Shown here piece after piece: positions 1-6,037 of a stretch of DNA of 6,260 nt. Made by a program: the position numbers and the translations under genes. Origin of the DNA: Syntrophaceae bacterium UBA5764 (GTDB taxonomy: Bacteria > Desulfobacterota > Syntrophia > Syntrophales > Smithellaceae); contig DIEW01000071.1 of the NCBI GenBank assembly GCA_002418825.1, forward strand, positions 1-6,260, written 5' to 3'. Within the stretch, counting starts at the first letter, position 1. Each line of letters opens with the position of its first letter. The notes beneath the pieces are model-generated. The model did not search any database, was not told where the DNA came from, and was given only the letters and a program-made list of their open reading frames with translations.

Positions 1-729
1 GCCCAGGTCGCCGCGGCCCGGGCCCAGGCGGCCCAGACCGGAGCGGCCCTCGATTTTGCCGAAACGAACCTGCGGTACACGCGGATTGTGTCGCCCGTGG
101 ACGGGACGGTCATTTCGCGGAATGTGGATGTGGGTCAGACCGTGGCTGCCAGCTTCCAGACGCCGACCCTCTTCAGTATCGCCCAGGATCTGAAACGGAT
201 GCAGATCGACACCAATGTGGATGAAGCGGACATTGGCAGGATCCGGGAGGGCCAGCCTGTGACCTTCACCGTAGACGCCTATCCGGACATGACCTTCAAG
301 GGACGGGTGGCGGTGATACGCAACGCCCCCATCACGGTGCAGAACGTGGTCACCTACATCGTCGTTGTCAATGTGGACAACAGCGATCTGAAACTCAAAC
401 CGGGGATGACGGCCAATGTCTCCATCCTCTATGCAGAGAAAAAGGACGTCCTGAGGATCCCCAACGCGGCCCTGCGATTCCGCTTCACGGAAAAAGGGAA
501 CGAGGGCATTGCCCGGAAGGGGGCCGGAGAGGGAAAAGGAGGCCCCGGTGTCTGGGTTCTGGATGGCGACAAACCCAAACGGTCTGCCTTCAAGGCGGGA
601 ATCAGCGACGGCATGTTCACCGAGGTGGTGGAGGGTGGTTTGCGCGAGGGACAGGCGGTCATCCTGGAGAGCCTGAACAACGCCAAGAAAACCGGTTCCC
701 AGCAGACGCCGCCGTTCCGGATCAGGTAG
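1..729 (+). CDS. MacA-like periplasmic adaptor subunit (HlyD/RND-type membrane fusion protein), 5' end missing
   Basis: The reading frame is open from base 1, so the gene starts upstream; 242 C-terminal residues are visible. The first ~27 residues, rich in Ala, Gln and Arg, look like the returning helix of the adaptor coiled-coil hairpin. Then comes the second half of the lipoyl-like domain (RIVSPVDGTVISR, then DVGQTV), a beta-barrel region (from LKRMQIDTNVDEADIG through VTFTVDAYP) and the family signature LKPGMTANVSI. The C-terminal part (VWVLDGDKPKRSAFKAGISDG) matches the membrane-proximal domain. In this family the adaptor links an inner-membrane transporter to an outer-membrane channel across the periplasm. 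The stop codon lies 5 bases before the ABC ATPase start, which fits a MacAB-type operon. The GTG at 88 is an internal Val of the lipoyl motif, not a start. The family is clear; MacA itself versus another ABC-linked adaptor is not resolved. GC is high, unlike the right half of the window. Confidence 0.93.
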   Translation, partial: AQVAAARAQAAQTGAALDFAETNLRYTRIVSPVDGTVISRNVDVGQTVAASFQTPTLFSIAQDLKRMQIDTNVDEADIGRIREGQPVTFTVDAYPDMTFKGRVAVIRNAPITVQNVVTYIVVVNVDNSDLKLKPGMTANVSILYAEKKDVLRIPNAALRFRFTEKGNEGIARKGAGEGKGGPGVWVLDGDKPKRSAFKAGISDGMFTEVVEGGLREGQAVILESLNNAKKTGSQQTPPFRIR

Positions 730-734
730 AGGCC

Positions 735-1421
735 ATGGCCCTTATCGAAACGGTCGATCTCTACAAGATCTATGACATGGGGGACAGCCCGGTCCATGCC
801 CTGGACGGCGTGTCCGTCTCCATCGATCACGGCGATTTCGTGGCGATCATGGGGCCCTCGGGATCGGGTAAATCGACCTTCATGAACCTTATCGGTTGCC
901 TCGATCAGCCGACCAGGGGCCTGTACCGCCTCGACGGGGTCGATGTGGGACGCCTGGGCAGGGATGAGCTGGCCGCCATTCGCAACGCCAAGATCGGCTT
1001 CGTCTTTCAGGGCTTCAACCTCCTGGCGAGAACGACGGCCCTGGAGAATGTGGAGCTGCCGATGCTCTACAACAGCATTTCCGCATCCGATCGCCGTCGG
1101 AAGGCCCTGGCCGCCCTGAAAACCCTGGGCCTGGAAGGGCGCGAGCACCACACCCCCCAACAGCTCTCCGGGGGACAGCAGCAGCGTGTCGCCATTGCCC
1201 GGGCTTTGGTCAACGACGCTCCTGTCCTTCTGGCCGACGAACCCACGGGAAACCTGGATACGAAAACGAGCGTGGAGATCATGGAATTGATGGTTCGCCT
1301 CAATCGGGAGGCCCGTATCACCATTGTGCTCGTTACCCATGAACCGGACATCGCCGCCTACAGCAAGCGGATCATCCGCTTCCTGGACGGCGTCGTTGTC
1401 AGCGACGAAAGGCGGGGATGA
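735..1421 (+). CDS. ABC transporter ATP-binding protein, MacB/LolD type
   Basis: A complete 228-residue nucleotide-binding subunit that would power the adjacent FtsX-type permease from the cytoplasmic face of the inner membrane. Visible motifs are Walker A GPSGSGKST (40-48), the Q-loop glutamine (Q92 in VFQGFNLL), signature LSGGQQQR (144-151), Walker B VLLADEP (164-170, catalytic E169), D-loop GNLD (172-175) and H-loop His202 in VTHEPD. The opening MALIETVDLYKIYDMGD and the GFNLLARTTALENVELP segment are typical of the MacB/LolD/YknY group of mechanotransmission ABC proteins. The length is normal for a stand-alone ATPase; in E. coli MacB the ATPase and permease are fused, here they are split. 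ATG at 735 fits the family N-terminus, although the AGAGG before it is very close, so translation is probably coupled to the upstream gene. The substrate cannot be read from the sequence: macrolides, peptides, lipoproteins and siderophores are all known for relatives. Confidence 0.96.
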   Translation: MALIETVDLYKIYDMGDSPVHALDGVSVSIDHGDFVAIMGPSGSGKSTFMNLIGCLDQPTRGLYRLDGVDVGRLGRDELAAIRNAKIGFVFQGFNLLARTTALENVELPMLYNSISASDRRRKALAALKTLGLEGREHHTPQQLSGGQQQRVAIARALVNDAPVLLADEPTGNLDTKTSVEIMELMVRLNREARITIVLVTHEPDIAAYSKRIIRFLDGVVVSDERRG

Positions 1422-1424
1422 GCC

Positions 1425-2654
1425 ATGATTGGCAGTGTTTCCACCGTGAGGATTTCCTTTCGGGCCCTCTGGGTCAACAAGATGCGGTCCTTTCTGACCA
1501 TGCTGGGCATCATTATCGGCGTCGGCGCGGTCATCACGATGATTGCCGTGGGAAAAGGAACCAGCGAACAGGTTTCCAAACAGATTGCCACCGTGGGCAG
1601 CAACATGATTATTGTTCTGCCCGGCAGCACGACAGCCGGCGGAGTGCGGGGGGGAATGGGCACGCAAATGACGCTTACCCGTGATGATGCGGAAGCCATT
1701 GAAAGAGAATGCTCCGCCGTTTTATACGCGGCGCCGATACTGAGCGGCGTCGCGCAAATCGTTTACGGCAACCAGAACTGGGCAACAAGCGTCCAGGGAA
1801 CAGCAACCAACATACTCGCCGTGAGAGACCTGTCCCTGACCGCCGGCAGAAATTTTACCGACCAGGACATACGCAATTCGACCAAGGTCTGTATTTTAGG
1901 CCAGACGGTCGTGAATATGCTTTTTGGCGGAATGGAACCGATAAACCAGACGGTGAGAATAAAAAAGGTGCCCTTCATGGTTATCGGCGTTCTGGAAAGC
2001 AAGGGGCAATCGGTAATCGGCCGCGATCAGGATGACGTTATATATATTCCGTTGACCACCGCGCAAAAAAGAATATTCGGCACCACTTTTCCGGGCATGG
2101 TGCACACGATTGCCGTCAAGGCAAGAAGCGCGGAGGATTTAAGCAGGGCGGAAGAACAAATCACGCAACTTCTGCGGCAAAGACATCGCATCGGTCCGAA
2201 ACAGGAAGACGATTTTTCCGTGCGCAACCTGACGCAGATGCTGGAGCTCGCCCAGCAGGCGGCAAAGGCAATGGCTCTGCTTTTGGCGGCGATAGCCAGC
2301 ATATCGCTGCTTGTGGGGGGAATCGGCATCATGAACATCATGCTGGTTTCCGTAACGGAACGCACCAGAGAAATCGGCATACGCATGGCCGTCGGCGCGA
2401 AAACGTGGGATATCCGCCTGCAGTTCATCATTGAGGCGATAACTCTTTCTTTAATCGGCGGCATGATTGGAATAATTCTGGGAATAATTGCCTCCCAGCT
2501 TCTGTCTTACTTTGCCGGCCTGACCACCATTATTTCCCCTCTGGCCGTGATTCTGGCCGTCGGCTTTTCCGGGCTGGTCGGCGTCTTTTTCGGTTTTTAT
2601 CCCGCTTACAAAGCCTCCTTGCTCAACCCTATTGACGCGTTGAGGTATGAATAG
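1425..2654 (+). CDS. MacB/FtsX-type ABC transporter permease
   Basis: A 409-residue integral membrane subunit starting 3 bases after the ATPase stop, with GGCGGGGA just upstream as ribosome binding site. Domain order: one transmembrane helix near residues 22-42 (the family motif NKMRSFLTMLGIIIGV), a large periplasmic MacB-type domain (about 45-280, including VRDLSLTAGRNFTDQD and VCILGQTVVNMLFGG), then an FtsX domain with helices near 282-309, 334-360 and 368-392. LLVGGIGIMNIMLVSVTERTREIGIRMAVGA (split here over about 296-325) and the ending YPAYKASLLNPIDALRYE are strongly conserved in this family. These transporters couple ATP hydrolysis in the cytoplasm to periplasmic conformational work through the adaptor. 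Oddity: base composition and codon choice change sharply inside the gene around codons 73-105, although the protein stays full-length and family-like on both sides. Confidence 0.95.
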   Translation: MIGSVSTVRISFRALWVNKMRSFLTMLGIIIGVGAVITMIAVGKGTSEQVSKQIATVGSNMIIVLPGSTTAGGVRGGMGTQMTLTRDDAEAIERECSAVLYAAPILSGVAQIVYGNQNWATSVQGTATNILAVRDLSLTAGRNFTDQDIRNSTKVCILGQTVVNMLFGGMEPINQTVRIKKVPFMVIGVLESKGQSVIGRDQDDVIYIPLTTAQKRIFGTTFPGMVHTIAVKARSAEDLSRAEEQITQLLRQRHRIGPKQEDDFSVRNLTQMLELAQQAAKAMALLLAAIASISLLVGGIGIMNIMLVSVTERTREIGIRMAVGAKTWDIRLQFIIEAITLSLIGGMIGIILGIIASQLLSYFAGLTTIISPLAVILAVGFSGLVGVFFGFYPAYKASLLNPIDALRYE

Positions 2655-2668
2655 CCTTTATTATTATG

Positions 2669-2697
2669 TTGACCCGAACGGTTATTTTAGGTATTAA
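2669..2697 (+). promoter_or_regulatory. Candidate sigma70 promoter for the biotin carrier gene
   Basis: TTGACC (2669-2674), a 17-base spacer, and TATTAA (2692-2697) give 5 of 6 and 4 of 6 consensus matches with ideal spacing. It lies just after the permease stop and about 60 bases before the biotin carrier start, so the carrier may be transcribed independently of the transporter. The region is AT-rich, which raises the chance of a chance match. Confidence 0.45.
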
Positions 2698-2744
2698 ACA
2701 ATCCGTCTTCATCTTACGGAGATTATTTTTTATACGACGATTTC

Positions 2745-2750
2745 AGGAGG
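2745..2750 (+). promoter_or_regulatory. Ribosome binding site of the biotin carrier gene
   Basis: A perfect AGGAGG sits 10 bases before the ATG at 2761. Another ATG at 2754 is only 3 bases from it and is out of frame with the carrier, so 2761 is the supported start. This is the strongest Shine-Dalgarno sequence seen in the window. Confidence 0.85.
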
Positions 2751-2760
2751 GAAATGGAAA

Positions 2761-2976
2761 ATGAGCACGGAAATCAAAGCGCCGATGACCGGGAAAATTG
2801 CCAGCATCGTGGTTAATGTCGGGGATGAAGTAAACGTGGATGATGAAATTATCATCATGGATGCCATGAAAATGGAAATACCCGTCTATTCGCCGGTCAA
2901 AGGAACGGTGCAAGAGATAAACGTCAAGGAGGGTGATTCCGTAAAAACCGAACAGGTGCTGATGATTATCAGCTGA
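2761..2976 (+). CDS. Stand-alone biotin carboxyl carrier / biotinyl-lipoyl attachment protein
   Basis: A 71-residue protein made of a single biotinyl domain. The two symmetrical halves of the fold are visible: IKAPMTGKIASIVVNVGDEV (5-24) and VYSPVKGTVQEINVKEGDSV further on, joined by the hairpin DAMKMEI (34-40) whose Lys37 is the expected biotinylation site; AMKM marks biotin rather than lipoate. It lacks the Pro/Ala-rich linker and N-terminal domain of E. coli AccB and the 'thumb' insertion, and so resembles short BLAP-type proteins and the small carrier subunits of acyl-CoA carboxylases or decarboxylases. In such enzymes the biotin arm carries CO2 between a biotin carboxylase and a carboxyltransferase. 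No carboxylase, transferase or biotin ligase gene is in the window, so its partner is unknown. It is followed by a strong terminator. Confidence 0.93.
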   Translation: MSTEIKAPMTGKIASIVVNVGDEVNVDDEIIIMDAMKMEIPVYSPVKGTVQEINVKEGDSVKTEQVLMIIS

Positions 2977-3075
2977 CATTCAGCTTGGTCAAAATAATCC
3001 CCCATCAATATTAATTGATTGTTCGTCATAAATATTTAACAGATATCCGTCATCCGGGGCGGGAATTAAAACTGA

Positions 3076-3111
3076 GGGGCATGGCGAGTGTTCGCCATGC
3101 CCCCTTTTTTT
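3076..3111 (+). terminator. Rho-independent terminator between the converging units
   Basis: The arms GGGGCATGGCGA (3076-3087) and TCGCCATGCCCC (3092-3103) pair perfectly over 12 bp around a 4-base loop, followed by C and seven T (3105-3111). It lies about 100 bases after the biotin carrier stop. On the minus strand the same stem is followed by TCAGTTTTAATT, a poorer but possible tail, so it may also act as a backstop for the pilin operon. Confidence 0.93.
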
Positions 3112-3123
3112 CGTAAATACGGC

Positions 3124-3149
3124 AAAAAAACAAAGAGCGGATTAACCGC
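3124..3149 (-). terminator. Weak candidate terminator of the pilin operon
   Basis: Read on the minus strand just after the last pilin gene, a GCGG/CCGC stem with a 5-base loop (3137-3149) is followed by TCTTTG and then seven T (3124-3130). The stem is only 4 bp. A longer GC-rich pairing, CCGCGC with GCGCGG just upstream, could add to it. The strong hairpin at 3076-3103 is the alternative stop. Confidence 0.35.
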
Positions 3150-3169
3150 GCGCGTTTTGCCCGGCGCGG

Positions 3170-4453
3170 CTAATACACAACATTCCCTTCACCTGTACCC
3201 CCGCCGCTTCCGGAAAAAGCCTTATCGACATGGATACCACATCCACTCTTGGCACCAGACATTGATATCGTATCAGCGACAACAGTCCCGTAAATCTGTG
3301 ATTCTGAAGCAAGCAAAAAATCAGCCGCGGGTGCGTATATTCCGCCATAGACTATACCCGCAGAAAAATTAAGCACGGTAGTATCAACGCCCAGAATCCT
3401 TACGGCTGTCGCGGGTGATGGTGGCGGGTTAATAGTAGAACTCCCTCGAACGGTAAGCGTTCTTTCTATAAAGAAATCCAACTTTCCGCCGCTTTCTATT
3501 TCAATCTTTGAATTATCCAAAGTTACGTTTCCGTCTCCCAGTGCAGTTTCTACTTTAAGCGTAACATTGCCTTTAATTGTAAGTGTTTTAGAAGGACTTT
3601 TAGTAAAATTTATAGTCCCAGTTCTATAAATTCTTGTTTGGCCGGTTTCTCCCAACGGCTGTGTAGCGTTAGGAATAACTATTGTCTCGCCGCCCGTGGG
3701 CATTACAACAGGGGTATATACCACATTCGTGGTGGCCGCGGTTCTCGGCCCAGGGTCAATAGACCCGGTAGGCGCGACAATGGCAACCGCAGGATTGCCG
3801 CCGGCGCCGCATATAGCTTCACCATAAATATAGCCTCCGCTAATCACCGTAATCGCCCCCGCAGTTATCGCGTTGGTGCGGACAATCGCTTTTTTCGTGA
3901 ACGTCGCCGGGTCATAGGGCCCGATTCGGGAATCGTAACTGTCAATTTTTGACCTAGCCGAAACCTGAATGCTGCTGACGGCAAAAACCTCCTGACTGAA
4001 TTTTATGCTCTCCACGGTAAACGCGATTTTCTGCCTCGCCTCCAGAGGGGTTCCCTCATTAACAATCCCCGTTGATTCCGCAAAGGTATCTCCGACATCG
4101 TTCATATCCGTGCGGATGTAGAACTTACTGCCGTCGGCCAAAACAAAGGTCTGGCCGTTAAGCGCTTCGATGACCTCCGGAGTGCCGGCAACATTCGCGT
4201 TATTTATTACCATCGTGGCGTAATTTCTGCCCGCCTGCGCCATGTAGAAAGCCTTTTCTCTGTTGCCGATAAACGCCCCTGAAATTGAAGACGACGTAAC
4301 CAGATACAGCATTCCCGCGCCCAAAATGGCGGCAATGACCACGGCAACAATTATCGCCACAATCGCGGCGCCGGTTTGATTATTTTTCCGCGCCTGGCCC
4401 GTGTTTTTACCGGACAACGAAACTCTTATCGCCAGCATCATCGTTTCTTTCAT
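3170..4453 (-). CDS. PilX-like large minor pilin with C-terminal DUF7305-like beta-rich domain
   Basis: A 427-residue last gene of the operon. After a long basic leader (residues 1-28, ending KNNQTG) comes a hydrophobic helix (29-53, AAIVAIIVAVVIAAILGAGM). A prepilin-peptidase cut after G28 is plausible; there is no Glu at mature position 5, as is usual in GspK and some PilX proteins. The segment REKAFYMAQAGRNYA (65-79) is the typical PilX N-terminal motif. From about 169 (KIDSYDSRIGPYD) to the end the protein is rich in Gly, Thr, Val and short alternating strands, ending in YGGIYAPAADFLLASESQIYGTVVADTI-type repeats (split here, about 369-396) like those of DUF7305/polymer-forming domains. 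Only two cysteines occur (C215, C405), possibly a disulfide. It begins 5 bases after the preceding stop; GGAAGGA lies 11 bases before the ATG, but M5 or M6 are possible starts. I infer a pilus-tip or adhesive role; the domain assignment is from memory of the family. Confidence 0.85.
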   Translation of the reverse strand: MKETMMLAIRVSLSGKNTGQARKNNQTGAAIVAIIVAVVIAAILGAGMLYLVTSSSISGAFIGNREKAFYMAQAGRNYATMVINNANVAGTPEVIEALNGQTFVLADGSKFYIRTDMNDVGDTFAESTGIVNEGTPLEARQKIAFTVESIKFSQEVFAVSSIQVSARSKIDSYDSRIGPYDPATFTKKAIVRTNAITAGAITVISGGYIYGEAICGAGGNPAVAIVAPTGSIDPGPRTAATTNVVYTPVVMPTGGETIVIPNATQPLGETGQTRIYRTGTINFTKSPSKTLTIKGNVTLKVETALGDGNVTLDNSKIEIESGGKLDFFIERTLTVRGSSTINPPPSPATAVRILGVDTTVLNFSAGIVYGGIYAPAADFLLASESQIYGTVVADTISMSGAKSGCGIHVDKAFSGSGGGTGEGNVVY

Positions 4454-4458
4454 AGAAA

Positions 4459-4974
4459 TTATGTTCCTTCCGGCGGGGGCAACACATCGAATGAAGGGGC
4501 CACCCGGGCATTAAAAGTCGATATTGTGTTTTCCGCGCCCTTTACGCTCAGCGTGATTTCTATCATCCGCCGCGTATCAGCCCATGTTGTTTGGGCGGCG
4601 CCGTCAAAGGTGTCGTAATAGGCAAGCGAAAAATCATCGACATCATCGGTAAGCGTATCGCCATTTAAAAGAAGATTTGTCCCGCTTCCTCCCCACGATA
4701 TCGTACGGGTATTCGCGTCCCGATAGGAAGTAAACGTGATAGACGTGGCGCTGGCGGCGCTGACTATTCTGACATTGTTGAGTTCCTTGACCATCCGTGC
4801 CATGGCAATCTGCCCCTTGAGCAAAGTATCGGCGTTGGTTCTGGCGAAAAAAAAGTTGTTGACCATCTTCACCACAGAAAGGCCGACTACCGCCGTCACC
4901 AGACCGACCAGAAGAAGCACAACGACGATTTCTATTAAGGTAAACCCCTTTTTATTCAACATTACGCGTTTCAT
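4459..4974 (-). CDS. Prepilin-like protein, PilW/GspJ type
   Basis: A 171-residue protein with a class III signal: MKRVMLNKKG followed by FTLIEIVVVLLLVGLVTAVVG (split sense: cut after G10, Phe1 and Glu5 of the mature protein, E15 here). The hydrophobic N-terminal helix runs to about residue 35. The stretch QIAMARMVKELNNVRIVSA (55-73) resembles the helix after the N-terminal segment in PilW/GspJ-type minor pilins, followed by a beta-rich globular half (ITFTSYRDANTRTISWGG, DDFSLAYYD, IEITLSVKG). The frame extends 20 codons further upstream into the preceding gene, but the ATG at 4974 is preferred because it lies 7 bases after that gene's stop, has AAGGGG just before it and gives a normal short leader. 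Subfamily (PilW versus GspJ) rests mainly on gene order and is not certain. Confidence 0.88.
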   Translation of the reverse strand: MKRVMLNKKGFTLIEIVVVLLLVGLVTAVVGLSVVKMVNNFFFARTNADTLLKGQIAMARMVKELNNVRIVSAASATSITFTSYRDANTRTISWGGSGTNLLLNGDTLTDDVDDFSLAYYDTFDGAAQTTWADTRRMIEITLSVKGAENTISTFNARVAPSFDVLPPPEGT

Positions 4975-4981
4975 AATCCCC

Positions 4982-5431
4982 TTATTGCGTGACGATAAGC
5001 GTAAGTAATATGGATAGTGTTTCGTCCAGATCATTTTTAACCGTCACTTTCAGCGTGTTCTGCGGATCGCCTGCGGCAAGCGGCGCCTCCGAGTTGCCGA
5101 CAAACTTTATAAAGTGATTGTCTACCACCGTATAGCCTTGGCCGTAGATACAAGGTGTTTCCGCGCTGCACACCGTTCCTTCCGCGCCGATTTTTGTCTG
5201 AATGCCGGCCAAATCCGCTTTGTAGTTTGAATTATAATCGGTAAATATATTTTCCATAACCTTCTGCAGTGCCATGGTTTTTGCCGCCTGGTTTAGCGGT
5301 TGGACGCTTTGGGTAAGCGTCGTGCCGGAATAAGAAAACACCATCGCGGCCAGAATCGCCGCCACCACTATGGCGATAATGATTTCGACCAGAGTAAATC
5401 CTTTATCGCGGTTGTTTTTTGCTCGTCTCAT
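4982..5431 (-). CDS. Prepilin-like protein, PilV/GspI type
   Basis: A 149-residue protein with leader MRRAKNNRDKG and mature start FTLVEIIIAIVVAAILAAMV (cut after G11, Glu5 is E16). After the hydrophobic helix (to about residue 33) comes an amphipathic stretch, ALQKVMENIFTDYNSNYKADL, and a beta-rich end (LKVTVKNDLDETLSILLTLIV). Two cysteines six residues apart (C88 and C94, in VCSAETPC) may form a disulfide in the periplasm. The ATG at 5431 shares the bases ATGA with the stop of the preceding gene, a strong sign of translational coupling; the frame stays open 32 codons further upstream but that extension is Cys/Arg-rich read-through of the neighbour. Second place in the operon and the FTLVE start fit PilV/GspI; the globular domain itself is not diagnostic. 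Confidence 0.87.
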   Translation of the reverse strand: MRRAKNNRDKGFTLVEIIIAIVVAAILAAMVFSYSGTTLTQSVQPLNQAAKTMALQKVMENIFTDYNSNYKADLAGIQTKIGAEGTVCSAETPCIYGQGYTVVDNHFIKFVGNSEAPLAAGDPQNTLKVTVKNDLDETLSILLTLIVTQ

Positions 5432-5901
5432 GGAATGAACCCCGTATTTTGCGTGACAACAACAGTCTGCGGAGACACCCCGTCGGTAACAGTAACGGTA
5501 ATGTTGCTTGCGCCGGGGCTTCCCCAAACGTCAAAGGTCAGAGGCGACGCGGAAGCGCTCACCGTAATTCCCGCGGGAAGATTGCGCGTGGCCGAGTCAT
5601 CTCCCGGAAAATTAATTGTCGCGGTGCTGCCGTTGCGCTGCAGCGTATAGGAATTCGCGGAAAACGCTATCCCCCAGGTAGCGCCATTGACGCCGAAAGA
5701 GGTGTCCGCGTCAGACAGCGCCCGGAACTGGGCATAACGGATGTTTGACTTCACTATTTCCGCTTCCGCGGCAACAGTATAATCGGAAGGAGAAGTAAGG
5801 CGGGCTATGGCAATGCCGCCGATAATGGCAATAACCAGTATTGCGGCAATTATTTCAAATGACGTAAATCCTGCGGCACGGTTATCATATTTTTTTTTCA
5901 T
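5428..5901 (-). CDS. Prepilin-like protein, GspH/FimT type
   Basis: The 157-residue first gene of the pilin operon. The leader MKKKYDNRAAG is followed by mature FTSFEIIAAILVIAIIGGIA with Glu at position 5 (E16); SF replaces the usual LI/LV before that Glu. The helix runs to about residue 34. The IRYAQFRALSDA segment (54-65) and the end, ITVTVTDGVSPQTVVVTQNTG, correspond to the two most recognisable parts of the GspH/FimT fold: the alpha-helical spine and the closing beta strands around a D-G turn. In type II secretion and type IV pili this subunit belongs to the minor-pilin tip complex that primes fibre assembly at the inner membrane. Only a weak AGAGA-like binding site precedes ATG 5901. The codons after ATG form a run of nine A, a possible slippage site. 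Transcription likely starts near 5990. Confidence 0.88.
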   Translation of the reverse strand: MKKKYDNRAAGFTSFEIIAAILVIAIIGGIAIARLTSPSDYTVAAEAEIVKSNIRYAQFRALSDADTSFGVNGATWGIAFSANSYTLQRNGSTATINFPGDDSATRNLPAGITVSASASPLTFDVWGSPGASNITVTVTDGVSPQTVVVTQNTGFIP

Positions 5902-5921
5902 GATTTTAAAGTCTCTGTCGA

Positions 5922-5949
5922 GATTTATTCCAAATGACTGGAATAAATC
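5922..5949 (-). promoter_or_regulatory. 11-bp perfect inverted repeat in the pilin operon leader
   Basis: GATTTATTCCA (5922-5932) and TGGAATAAATC (5939-5949) are exact reverse complements around 6 bases. It ends 20 bases before the ATG at 5901 and lies downstream of the predicted transcription start, so it would fold in the mRNA next to the weak ribosome binding site, or act as a DNA operator. There is no T-run after it on either strand, so it is not a standard terminator. Confidence 0.75.
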
Positions 5950-5996
5950 CCTAAAAAACAGCGCTAAATTGACGCTTTTAAACTTCCGGCAACAAA

Positions 5997-6025
5997 ATTA
6001 TAGGAAAAGCCGCCCTGACTGTCAA
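5997..6025 (-). promoter_or_regulatory. Exact-consensus sigma70 promoter of the pilin operon
   Basis: On the minus strand TTGACA (6025-6020), 17 bases, then TATAAT (6002-5997): all 12 consensus bases at optimal spacing, pointing at the first pilin gene. The expected start of transcription is near 5990, giving a leader of about 89 bases. No sigma54-type GG-N10-GC element, common before major pilin genes, was seen here. Confidence 0.85.
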
Positions 6026-6037
6026 GAAACTCTTGAC
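6021..6037. promoter_or_regulatory. Palindromic candidate operator overlapping the -35 box
   Basis: GTCAAGA-AAC-TCTTGAC is a perfect 7-bp inverted repeat with a 3-base centre; two further outer pairs (AC and GT) match after one mismatch. Its left arm contains five bases of the -35 hexamer, so a dimeric regulator bound here would block or position RNA polymerase. The protein that would bind it is unknown. Confidence 0.55.

Noticed and set aside
429..1667. Long open frame of 412 codons on the minus strand
   Set aside because: It is antisense to the adaptor, ATPase and permease genes, whose motifs are unmistakable; its His/Gly/Asp-rich translation has no family features and results from high GC.
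2702..2720. TCCGT/ACGGA stem followed by a T-rich stretch after the permease gene
   Set aside because: Five base pairs with a 9-base loop and an interrupted T-run; too weak to call a terminator.
3088..3372. Plus-strand open frame starting within the terminator loop
   Set aside because: It begins in the strong hairpin, runs antisense to the last pilin gene and its Arg/His-rich product shows no domain.
3638..3952. Plus-strand open frame of 104 codons inside the last pilin gene
   Set aside because: It is an antisense shadow of the low-complexity beta-rich coding region, Arg/Asn/Gly-rich and without a ribosome binding site.
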